64,000 nt of DNA from Quillaja saponaria (taxonomy: Eukaryota > Streptophyta > Magnoliopsida > Fabales > Quillajaceae). Below the pieces are notes generated by a model that had not been told where the DNA came from, ran no database searches, and saw only the letters and a program-made list of their open reading frames with translations. How positions within the stretch are numbered: position 1 is the first letter of the stretch; each line of letters starts with the position of its first letter. The DNA lies in the NCBI GenBank assembly GCA_029379385.1, contig CM055607.1:10974001-11038000 (forward strand). The letters run 5' to 3'. A program made the translations under genes and the position numbers. Shown here piece by piece: positions 1-9,660 of this stretch.

Positions 1-2
1 TG

Positions 3-122
3 TTAAAGCTAACAGAGATAGCTCTGGAGTGTACAGATATGACACCAGAGAAGAGGCCGAAAATGAGTGAAGTATTGAGAAGGATAGAAGAGATAGAGAA
101 AAAGAAAAAAGAGAATGAATGA
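3..122 (+). CDS. Receptor-like protein kinase, C-terminal end (partial)
   Basis: An open frame enters from the left edge and ends at a TGA at 120-122, giving 39 residues. It contains ALECTDMTPEKRPKMSEVLRRI, shown here only as its two key blocks: the C-T...P-E-K-R-P block and the M-S-E-V-L-R-R-I helix. Both belong to subdomain XI at the end of plant receptor-like kinase domains. The tail is a Lys/Glu-rich stretch. The membrane span, the ectodomain and the catalytic loop lie outside the window, so the subfamily and ligand cannot be judged. By family the protein would be a plasma-membrane Ser/Thr kinase or pseudokinase. Confidence 0.75.
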   Translation, partial: LKLTEIALECTDMTPEKRPKMSEVLRRIEEIEKKKKENE

Positions 123-1848
123 CACTAATGATTTTTGCAGTATTATGTCTTGCATTACGTGGTAATGCAGCACGTACAGGAATGCTCATAATTTAATAGA
201 GACACTCAAACCAGAAATGGAGTTACTTCGACACATGAATGAAAAAGATAAAACTATTCTTTTGATGAGATTAAATTTATGTCTCAAAATGTAGACAAAG
301 AGTTTAGTTTATGAACGGAGTTTTTGGTACATTGGTTCATTTTGTGGATTCCTTTGTAAGTTTCTGGTAGTGAATAATGAATTTGAAAACTATTATACAA
401 AAGGTTATACAGGAGTTTCCCCTTTCACAATGTCATCTGAGCTTCACCAATCTTCTTGCTATCGATCTTTTTTGTTGTATATTATATTGTTTATCAATAT
501 CATCCATCTTGTTAGGCTTGCACCTTAGGATCCAATAACTTTGGTGAAGCTAAGCCTACTAACTGATAAGTAAAAGCTTGTTTGATAGGATAGCCTCAAA
601 AATGTTGCATAGCTTAGAGGAAACCAAGGATATAAATTAAAACAAAATGATTCAGAAACGGAGGACCATAACTCACAAATCAAACTGAATTGCCTTTGGC
701 TCTCCCAGGACAGAGAAAACCCATATCATATTTTTTTTTATGTATTTAAAAACGTTGAACTGTGTTAGAGCTGATTTTTGTCCAAGTTGGAGATCTGGCT
801 ACTCTCCTCCCTGATCTTCAATAAACCTGCATGGTGGTTCTGGAGACTAGTTAGCACTCCGAAGTTCAAGTCAGTAGAGAGCTAAGCAAATATAAATACA
901 CAAAAAAGAAGTTAAAGAAAAGAAAACCTTGGAGCCTTAAGGCTATATATATATATATATATATATATACAGAGGATACCTGTCCAATAATGTGGTGACA
1001 CGTGTTCGTGCCGCGTGTCACATTGTAATTAGTCAAAGTGAAATCCTGTATTAACAAACTGGATTCTTTACTATTAATTACTAACTCCTGATTTAATGTA
1101 TGAGTTTTTCTTCGTTATAGATTGAATGTGGTAGATCATAGCAGCAGGCACAGCAAAATTCTAAATGTGAGCAAAACACCAGTTAGGCAGTTACCAATAT
1201 ACACATGAATAATTTAATTTCTTTCCATTTATTTAAAAATAACATATAAGGATGTTTATCTGATATGAAGTTACAAAGCCTCAATTCTCAATTATATGCT
1301 AAATGTGTCAAGCAAAAAAGAACTGCATGGTACAGACTGCAGATAAGAGTCACCTAGCTAATTCTTTGCTGGTTTAGTTTTCTGCAAATAACTGATGATG
1401 AATAACTTTGTCTGTATATGTTTTATTACTCGTCCACCATTCATTTATTTTGAGAAAACTAGTCGCGTGGCGGAATTTGTCCATTTCCAAAGCCAAAGAA
1501 TTTTTAAATGTTTGTGTTGGACTTGGACTCTTGGACTAGGCCAATATCTTTAGCCCAGAAACTATGTTTGCATATAGAACAGCAATCCGAAAGCAAGCTG
1601 CTTATCCCTTGCCAGATAAGTTTTACAGGTTTTTTTTCTTTTTTTTTGCTACAATAAGTTTCTGTTTTAGGAGCACAAAGAAAATTGAAAGAAAAAGTTT
1701 AATCCTCATCATTTAAGACAAGGATGAAGTTGATCCTGCAACCGAACATTTATTTTATTTTGATGAAGTTGGATGGGAAAGATTAGTGTCAAAGTCAAGG
1801 GATAGGCATGGTTTCTAGTTTCAACTGAGCAGCTAACACACATATCCC
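123..1848. other. Intergenic region, kinase 3' side to aquaporin promoter
   Basis: No coding exon is supported here; the short open frames are low-complexity. The stretch contains a perfect (TA)13 microsatellite at 944-969, a CACGTG G-box at 999-1004 with a nearby CGCGTGTCA, and several T-rich tracts. The right half is probably distal promoter of the aquaporin gene. Confidence 0.6.
944..969. repeat. (TA)13 microsatellite
   Basis: Thirteen uninterrupted TA units upstream of the aquaporin gene. It is likely to vary in length between individuals. Confidence 0.9.
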
Positions 1849-1949
1849 CACGTGTCCAATTGGTGTCATGGTAACCCCCAAGTGTCATGCATACTTCTAA
1901 CACCTATTTGGCTAATTTAAGCAATAACGCTCCACATTTCAGTCATGCA
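1849..1949 (+). promoter_or_regulatory. Seed-type promoter elements: G-box/ABRE and two RY motifs
   Basis: CCACGTGTC (G-box with ABRE core) spans about 1848-1856. A full RY repeat CATGCAT lies at 1886-1892 and a second CATGCA at 1944-1949, between 170 and 270 bases before the aquaporin start codon. ABRE plus RY is the classic pair bound by ABI5-type bZIP and ABI3/FUS3-type B3 factors in maturing seeds. TIP3 genes are known targets of that network, so the site content and the gene identity support each other. Binding itself is inferred. Confidence 0.65.
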
Positions 1950-2120
1950 CACAACCTCTCTCATTCTCTCTATTTTCGGTTTTCAATTGCCAAAGAAAAG
2001 CTCTCTAAACTTTGTAAAGAACCAAGCAGATTAAGCATATAGCAGCTGCAGAAAGTAGCACATTAAGTCCGATCCTTGACAGTTTGAGTATCTGGGAAAG
2101 TTAAAAAAAGAAAGCTTGCC

Positions 2121-3475
2121 ATGATGCCAACTCGTAGGTATGCCTTTGGGAGAGTAGATGAGGTTACCCACCCAGACTCCATTAGAGCCACTTTGGCTGA
2201 ATTCATTTCCACTTTGATCTTTGTCTTTGCTGGAGAAGGCTCCCTCCTCGCCCTTGGTATGTCAAATTGATTTCTTTATCAAAATTTCCATGGTATGTCA
2301 AATTAATTTCTTTATCAAAATTTCCATGAAAATATATGTAAAAAAATATTAACTTTGCCGGAGAAGACTCCTTCCTCGCCCTTGGTATGTCAAATTGATT
2401 TCTTTATCAAAATTTCCATGAAAATATATATATAAAAAAATTAATATTTCCATTGCCGGGAATTGAACCCGGGTCTCCTGGGTGAAAGCCAGATATCCTA
2501 ACCACTGGACGACAATGGATTTTTATAGTAAATGCTTAGATTATAATTTATATCTATATAATAATCAGATTTATTTGTGTATTCCATCCTATTTTGGCAG
2601 ACAAGATTTACAAGGATGACGGTACATCAGCTGGTGAACTAGTAGCCATTGCGCTTGCCCATGCCTTCTCTCTGTTTGCAGCTATTGCATCTAGTATGAA
2701 TGTATCAGGTGGACATGTCAACCCGGCGGTGACATTCGGTGCTCTCCTTGGTGGAAGAATCTCTGCCCTCCGTGCTTTGTACTATTGGGTTGCTCAACTT
2801 CTTGGTGCTGTAGTTGCTTCCCTCTTATTGAGGCTATGCACGAACAACATGGTAAACCAAACCCCACTATTTTTTTTTTTATCATTACTTAGTTTTTTAT
2901 GCACCAATGTAACATGGTAGTTTTAATAAGTAGCTTGTTCTCATTCTAGTATTTGATCCATGCATGAGATTTTAAGTTAGAAGTTTAGGTCGAACATTGG
3001 GATTCTTTCTAAGAACAATCTTGTGATTCTTGCCTTTTTTATCGATTGGTGATGATGATGAGATGATGGTTGCTTTTGTTGCTTATTGTAGAGACCGGAT
3101 GCGTTTCATGTGTCATATGGTATTGCGGAGTTTCATGGACTTGTGTTTGAGATAGTGATGACATTTGGGATGATGTACACAGTTTATGCTACTGCCATTG
3201 ACCCCAAAAGGGGCAGCTTGGGAATAATCGCACCTTTAGCCATTGCTTTCATTGTTGGGGCGAATATCCTTGTGGGCGGGCCATTTGATGGAGCATCCAT
3301 GAACCCGGCTAGGGCTTTTGGTCCGGCCTTGGTGGGTGGAAGATGGCACAACCATTGGATCTATTGGGTTGGTCCATTTATAGGAGCTGGGTTGGCAGGA
3401 CTTGTTTATGAGTACATGGTGATACCAACAGAGACCCCTCTAACTCACCAGCCCTTGGCTCCTGAAGATTACTAG
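2121..3475 (+). CDS. TIP3: Seed tonoplast intrinsic protein (aquaporin, TIP3 subfamily)
   Basis: Three exons, 2121-2256, 2601-2851 and 3092-3475, join in frame to a 256-residue protein, the usual TIP size. Six membrane segments and two NPA boxes are visible: [11 protein letters not shown] in exon 2 and [14 protein letters not shown] in exon 3. The filter reads His (ALAHAF), Ile (FIVGANIL), Ala and Arg, a TIP3-like set. The N-terminus ([20 protein letters not shown]) and the C-terminal HQPLAPEDY are hallmarks of alpha/beta-TIP, the water channel of protein-storage vacuoles in seeds. The N-terminus lacks the usual MATSARR start and begins MMPTRR. RY and ABRE motifs upstream fit seed expression. 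Intron 1 carries an antisense tRNA gene and a repeat of the exon 1 end. TIP3;1 versus TIP3;2 cannot be decided. Confidence 0.95.
2226..2440 (+). repeat. Tandem duplication of the exon 1/intron 1 junction of TIP3
   Basis: The last 31 bases of exon 1 (2226-2256) recur at 2354-2384 with three mismatches, followed in both places by the same donor-like GGTATGTCAAATT. The 36-base unit that starts at the donor is itself repeated at 2256-2292, 2292-2328 and 2384-2420. The second donor at 2384/2385 would add 128 bases and shift the frame, so only the first gives a TIP. Confidence 0.85.
2448..2519 (-). tRNA. trnE-UUC: tRNA-Glu (anticodon UUC)
   Basis: On the minus strand a 72-base cloverleaf can be drawn. 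The acceptor stem TCCATTG/CAATGGA is fully paired, with discriminator A. The D arm holds an A-box like CCAGTGGTTAGGAT. The anticodon stem TCTGG/CCAGG closes the loop CTTTCAC, which gives anticodon TTC. The T arm CCGGG-TTCAATT-CCCGG holds the B-box GGTTCAATTCC. No encoded CCA is present, and no intron, as expected for a nuclear gene. It lies inside TIP3 intron 1 on the opposite strand. A T-rich run expected of a Pol III terminator is not striking just after the 3' end: the minus strand reads AAATATTAATTTTTTT, so TTTTTTT begins about 10 bases on. Confidence 0.92.
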
Positions 3476-4639
3476 TTATTAATCTTTGTAGTAATTCTGT
3501 GTGCTCATGTTTTTCCTTCCTGTGTCCTGCTACTTCAGCGTTCATGTACCTATTTTTTTTTCCTTGTCACTTTTGGGGATTTAGAACATTGTCAGCTTGT
3601 CCAGCCTGTGCAGTCTCTATGTCCCAGATGTTAAATAAAATGTCATCCTTATTTTCTCATTATCTTAATCACACAATTGAGTCGGTTTCTAAGACATGTC
3701 TCTGGCCAAAGCCACGTTAGCAGATAGAGGCGACTTGTCTCCAGGAGTTGTAATGAAAGAACCTTAAAATATTAGTAGAAGATACTCAGAGAGGAGAGGA
3801 GATGAGAGAGAGAGGAGGTTCTAACAACCAGGTTTATAAAATAAATAAGCATAATCACATTTATAGTGCCTATAAATTGTTTAAGAACTCACTTTAGTCA
3901 TCTAGTTTTAAATTAAAATGTCGAAAAAATCCTTATAAACTGTTATCTTATAATTAAGAAAAAAAGTCCCTATTGCCATAATTTTTTTTAAGAACTCACT
4001 TTAGTTTCTTATGTTCTTATGTGCCGTCTAGCGTGATATAACAGTTATTTTTTAAGCATAAGCATGCAAGAGAAGGTCTTAGTAACATACAAGCTTGTTA
4101 TAGATATCTGCAAGAGAAGGTTCTTAGTAACATACAAGCTTAATATAACAGTTATTTTTTAAGCATGCAAGCTTAATATAACAGTTATTTTTTAAGCATG
4201 CAAGAAAAGGTTCTTAATAACATTCAAGCTTGTTATAGACATTGATGGATACTATTTCAAAAGAGAATATAATAATACATTATATCTTGTTGGACGACAT
4301 ATAAAAATCCGTTAGTCCAAATAAATTTTTATCTAATTAAAATGGATACATTATAGAAAGGACTTTATTATGTGATCTTCGTAAATATAAGAATGACAAC
4401 TGTACATTACAAAAAGAACCTACATTGTATGATCTTCGTAAGAAGAATGATAGGACTGAAGTGAATTCTCCAAAAAGCTACAGGGACTTATTATAAGTGT
4501 AATTAATCCACGTAAAATAATTTTAAAAATGGTTCCAAAGTTGAAATACAGGATAGGATGATGTACATCATAAAGCTATACGATTTGCATTTATGTTGTT
4601 TGGTTATAAAATCTGGCTACCCAAGGAGAAAGTTCAGTG
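3476..4639. other. Convergent intergenic region with short direct repeats
   Basis: No exon is supported. Between about 4030 and 4250, two short units alternate: one around AACAGTTATTTTTTAAGCATG (three copies) and one around GCAAGAGAAGGTTCTTAGTAAC (three copies). Around 4370-4450 a 'TGATCTTCGTAA' unit occurs twice. These look like replication-slippage duplications in AT-rich DNA. The aquaporin 3' UTR probably covers the first 200-300 bases. Confidence 0.6.
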
Positions 4640-7600
4640 TTATGAGGTGTCCTGGGGTTGGACAGAGTAATAATCAGACCAATAGCAAGGACTGAGTCTA
4701 TCAGTAAATTTGCCATCAGCATAGAGGCAAAATGGTAGCCAGTTCTCACCCCCGTTCATTCTTCTTTTTCGTTCTCTTGGGTAAGCCAATGGCGCCTGCA
4801 CATACCTGGAATTTACATTAGTAGCGATCAGAATGAGAATAAGTAAAGCAGATATCATAAGTATGAGGAAACAAACTGCCTTTTCTTAAGACAAGTATGG
4901 TGAATCTTGATGAGATTGGGTTTATTTTTTTATGCCTGCATGGACATTGTGAGTTTCATCTGGGTATCTACAGAATTTGCACAATAAAAAGAGGTCTCTG
5001 CTAATGACGCTGTGACAGTTCTTAATCTTATCCATTCTATGCCCGAAGCCTAGAAACAGTGCATAATCAGGAAAAAAAAGGTTCCTCACACATCCTACTT
5101 TCCAATGTTGCCTCTCTGATTCTTAATAATCACAAATCACTGATTCAGTTTTTACTGAAGACAATTCTGAAACAGAAAAGGCCTAATTAAAGAAGCAGTC
5201 TCAGCCTCAGGTATCTCAGCGGCACTTATCAGCTCCATATAACTAACTTCTTAATAAGAGGTTTCCACTCATTAATTGCAGAACGTCCTACATCCACTGC
5301 TCAAGCCAATAACATTATCAGCTTTTCCACAAGAAGAGTATAAAGGAATATCCTCGTATGAACTGCATATGATATACAAGACTTGATGTGCAATTCTAAG
5401 AACATAAACAGAGCAGAGAAAGAAAAAAGAAAGATTTTCTTTGTTAGGGAAAAAAAACATAGAGTGGAACTTCTTTGAACAATGTGACGGTGTTATAGCC
5501 ATTTGGAATAGTACTCCATTAGTATGATAAACATCCAGGGACAAGCAGCTTCCTCCTTTTGTTTGCTCTATTATTACATCTGAGTTTGAGTTTGAACATG
5601 CACAGGTGAGATGTGACAGAGAAATAAAAGAGGAACTAGCTGGAAGAGTAGAAGGGGAATGCTGCTGAGTTATTAGAACAAGGTATCGGTGTTTCATGAA
5701 TTATGGATTGTGATTATCAATGACAAGGGGTGCCTCCTCTCTTGTGGCTCCATGTAGCATATGCCTATTTCTATCACTTGGAATAAAGCTCAACGTTGAA
5801 AAGTTCAGAGCATTTCATCATTATTCCCCAGTTCACCCTCAACTGCTCAAATATTTGATTACTTTAGATCTTAACAGTAAACACACTAATATATGGATGC
5901 AGGGCCATTCTCTTGTGTAATGGGAAAACTTAAAGGCTGCTAAGCACATCTGTGTTGGTGTCGGTCTGAATTTCGGTTCGTATAATTTTGTTCTTGATGC
6001 AGGGTGTTACTTTGGACACAATAAAGGCTTCTTATGATTTCAGTTAAAAGCATATCAGCAGGATCAACAAATACCTGATACCATCAACCATGGCATCCCA
6101 ACAGAAATGCGTATGACCAAATACATGACATGCAGAAGAATCCTCCTTCCCCTCAAGCCCATGTATAGACCTTATGCGAACTTCAAGGCAGTCTGAACCA
6201 ATAATTTTTGGGAGCTTCGGGTAGAATAGCATCCTCTTCTCTGGACATAGCTCTTGCCTGTGAATGGTAAGCATATTGTCAAATACCTCCATTCTTCAAC
6301 AGTAAAAAGTTAATAGTAAAGAATTAATTCATTGTTTCTAATAAGCAGTAAACTATATATCTAATGAAGCAAACTATAAATGATAAAGTAGCAAAAAAAC
6401 TTAGAACTCAAAGACTCATCAATGACCTAGGAACAAAGTGAGAGAACGTAATTGTGTGGTGACATGTATCCTGGATCTCCTTCAACAGATTCTGACTTCT
6501 ATCATTCAAGGCATCAAAATAGAAAGCAAGGGAGGTATCTCCATTTGAAAGTCCCTCGGGCCACTTGCACGCATGAAAATCCTTACAGGCCTGAACAGAG
6601 AATAATAAATATACCACAAGCACAAATACACATTCAAGATTACTCTAACCTACAGCATTTAAAAGCAGTAAAAGCAAGCCTAATGATGTCATTAAGGACA
6701 TATTACAAATATATAATGAAACCTTAAAGAAGTAAGAGACATAGCCAATAGAAATATCCAGATGGCATAATCAAAATGAGGATTAAAGAAGCAATAGCCT
6801 AAAATTATTATGTGGCTTGCTAGGACCAAGTTATGGAAAAGGTGCAGAGAGATGCATGTGAGTATTTTCCCATCTTTTAGCTCACAGACGACTGATTATA
6901 ATTGTGTCTTTTTGTTAATTGAAAACGTTAAACATAAACTTCTTGTTTTGGTATTAAAAAGGAATGATTTTGTAACCTAAAATCAATCTGAATACATTCT
7001 TCAACTCTAAATCCTAAAACTAAAACTTTGGGACCTATACTGTCAGCAGATTTCTAGAATATGTACTGTATAATAAGGGTTTAATCAGATGCCAATACTG
7101 CATAGTTGTAAACAGGACCACAATGAAGAACAAATTCTCCAAAACCTGAACTTCGTAGGACACGGAATTAATAGTCTCTTATAACAGATTAGGCATTAAG
7201 CATAATTCTTTGTAAGCAGTACTTGCATATTATCATCATTAGGCAGTAGGCAATTATTCTAAATGTCACACTACATGGTCATTCAGTGAAAAAAGCAAAG
7301 TTGTTGTTTGTGTCATATAATTGTCCTCACATAGAACAGCATGATCATGCTATAATCAACTTTTTAAATGCCTTACTAGGAGTAGAGAGGGTAGTCACCA
7401 TCTCCAAGGACGGGATGCGGATACCTGTTATATCCTTCTCTTTATCAAAGCTCTGTGAAACAAGCAGGTCTCATTAAGCAAAATCGCAAAAAGCACTACT
7501 TTATTCTTATGAATCCAATGTAGCATCAACTACCAATAACCTAGGATCTGAAAATTGATAATTCCGAAACAGTCACCTCAGTGGTACCAAGAGAACAAAG

Positions 7601-8236
7601 GAATGATTCCTAACCCATCTGTAATCATTGGATTTGTCTCAATTCCGAGTCTGGTACATACATCAAGCAATTTATTCATCTTTTCTAGAGAATCAACCTG
7701 AAAAAGATCAACTTAAATTTTCAGTTTATAGTATATTATTAGAATATTAAGTATAGTGCAATTAGAGTTAAAAGAGAAAGAAAAGGAACTAGATAACAAG
7801 CATCATCTATGAACAATATGGAAAAGGTGAGAAGTCTCTTACATAATCTTCTCCTGGATGACGGCACCAGAGATCATGGTTTCCAGGGACATAGAACACG
7901 TGCTGATATCTATCCTTCAAGAGAGACATAGTTATAATAAAGTTTTCATATGTTTCTGCCACATCACCATGCAACAATAAGAACATCTTTGCTATTTTTG
8001 ACAATGGACAAGCCCTTCACCCATTTCATGTTGTCTGTGTAATCCGTATGCAAGTCAGAAAGCACAAACACCCGTAAGCCAACAGGAGGTCCAGAAACAG
8101 AAGGTAATATCTGGGGCCTTCTAATGTCACTCCTTTTCAGGTTTCTTCCATATTTGCTTAGTGTGCCAAAATAGTTATTAGAGTGGCTTGGTTGCTGATG
8201 TAAGGTCAGACAAGATGGATTTAGTCCCAGCACCAT
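4640..8236 (-). CDS. Calcineurin-like metallophosphoesterase, reading frame broken twice
   Basis: Six coding exons on the minus strand: 8236-7843, 7697-7577, 7452-7399, 6590-6427, 6257-6075 and 4805-4640. The metal-ligand motifs occur in order: SDLHTD, GDVAE, PGNHDLW, FSHF and FGHTH. This is a soluble binuclear metallophosphoesterase; the substrate is unknown, and a short hydrophobic N-terminus may be a membrane or targeting signal. Splice phases agree throughout and the summed exons would give 359 residues, but only if two single bases are ignored. One extra base at 7969 puts a TGA directly before the GDVAE motif. One extra base at 7580 makes a TGA at the end of the second exon (after SWYH). 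The last intron is 1.27 kb. It is either a young pseudogene or a good gene with sequence errors. The start was chosen at the in-frame ATG just after a probable 3' splice site (TTTTGTAG) at 8255-8260. Confidence 0.85.
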
Positions 8237-8690
8237 GAGCACCAATGCTATTGATCTACAAAAATGCAAACTTTACAATTTAATCACCACCAAATAATCC
8301 AATTAAACACGAAAATAAAATCTAAATTAATCAGGGATTGGTGGGAACAAATTAGGATTATGGTTTTCCTCATTATAGAAACCGAATAAACTTGTGGTTT
8401 ACAAGTGATTGACATTCCTTTACGAACTTGAACTTTGAAGAAGTAGTTAATTCATCTAAGAATGCATTTAGTTTCAATATCATGAATAAAAATACGCAAA
8501 AAATTAGAAAAGTAACAATTATCGAAACGAATGCCGCCATTAATAAAAGTGAGGAGGGAGTACCTTGTTTTTCTGCTCTGAAACACGACCAGATTTCTTT
8601 TGTACGACGACGAAGGAAACGACAATACCGATTTGGTTTTCGATTAACTGGTGTAGTATCATCAAAGTGGCGAAAATGATTGAGGCCCGT
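8237..8690 (-). other. Probable 5' UTR exon and leader intron of the metallophosphoesterase
   Basis: On the minus strand a TTTTGTAG acceptor lies just before the start codon. A donor-like AACAAG|GTACTCC lies near 8560. A non-coding first exon ending there, upstream of an approximately 300-base leader intron, is the simplest reading. No ATG-initiated frame in that exon joins the protein. Confidence 0.4.
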
Positions 8691-9495
8691 TAGGCTGTGG
8701 GCGATAATAAATGGAATAAATATTTGGGAAAAACTGTGATATTTGATAGTTTGTTTTGTTTTATAAATTTAATATTGTATCCCTAAAACGAAAACAATAT
8801 TATAAACACATTATTTTTTAAAATTTATATAAACAAAGTGATAAATGATTCAAATCATTCGATTAATTTATTTTCTTTTAATTTCGTCAAAAGAATATCA
8901 TCATACTAGGATTAAAAAGATAATAATATATCAATCATCTTAAAATGATTTATAAATGAATTTATATAAATTTTGAAGTGACATTTGATAATAAATTTCT
9001 AATATTTTAAGATATTTATATTTAGTTAGACATTTTATAATTTGTTGCTTAAAAATTATTATAAAAGATTTATGTATAATAATTCTTTTATATATTTGAT
9101 GATTTATGAGATATAAGATAATTCAAGATAAATAGCGTGATTATTTATGAATGAAAAATAATTTAATGTAAAATTGAGTATCTTAGAATTCATAAATCAA
9201 TAAAAAAAAGAAAATAAAAGAAAGATCAATAGGTTGATTATTTGCTGATTAAGTTGAAGAGAGAATATTTGATATATCATTATATAAATAACAAAAACAA
9301 TTACTTTGAACTATTTTGTTTAGTACATTAATTAAAACCTAACTTGGTCTTTAGTCATAGGAAGAAGCCTACGTTTTAGTGGCATTCCCTTAAAAATCAA
9401 AGAAAATAAACCCTTGCTAAGGTCACAAATGGGTTAATGGGAGGTTAAAACCCTGGTGAGTCACCCACAGGCCACAGCGCACTCGCGGGGGTCGG
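8691..9495. other. Bidirectional intergenic region between metallophosphoesterase and GlyRS
   Basis: About 800 bases, extremely AT-rich from 8700 to 9350 and GC-richer from 9410 onward, where the GlyRS transcript probably starts. No open frame with family resemblance was seen. It must contain both divergent promoters. Confidence 0.5.
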
Positions 9496-9660
9496 ATGCG
9501 TATGCTCGCAGCTCAAATATTCTCATCGACTTCCCGTAGTCACCGTTTCTTGTCTCCACTCTGCTCTCGCAGGCTCACACTTCTTATTTTCAATCCGGAA
9601 ATCAACAGTAGCTTACTCGGAGCCCTTGTCAATGGATGCCGCAGAGGAATCACTTCGTAA
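9496..9660 (+). other. Out-of-frame upstream ORF resembling a mitochondrial presequence
   Basis: ATG at 9496 (and 9502, same frame) opens a frame that ends with TAA at 9658-9660, overlapping the GlyRS start at 9632 in another frame. Its product begins MRMLAAQIFSSTSRSHRF and continues rich in Arg, Ser and Leu without acidic residues for over 30 residues, the composition of a mitochondrial targeting peptide. Plant GlyRS-1 is dual targeted and its long form starts MRIF... at the same relative place. Here the leader is one base out of phase with the enzyme. The enzyme frame itself is open upstream to a stop at 9446 but has no ATG there. Confidence 0.6.

Noticed and set aside
866..1057. Small minus-strand frame with an IYIYIYI tract
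   Set aside because: It is created by the TA microsatellite.
5272..5697. 141-codon open frame on the minus strand
   Set aside because: It lies wholly inside the last intron of the metallophosphoesterase, has no family resemblance and is biased toward Ser and Phe; a chance frame.
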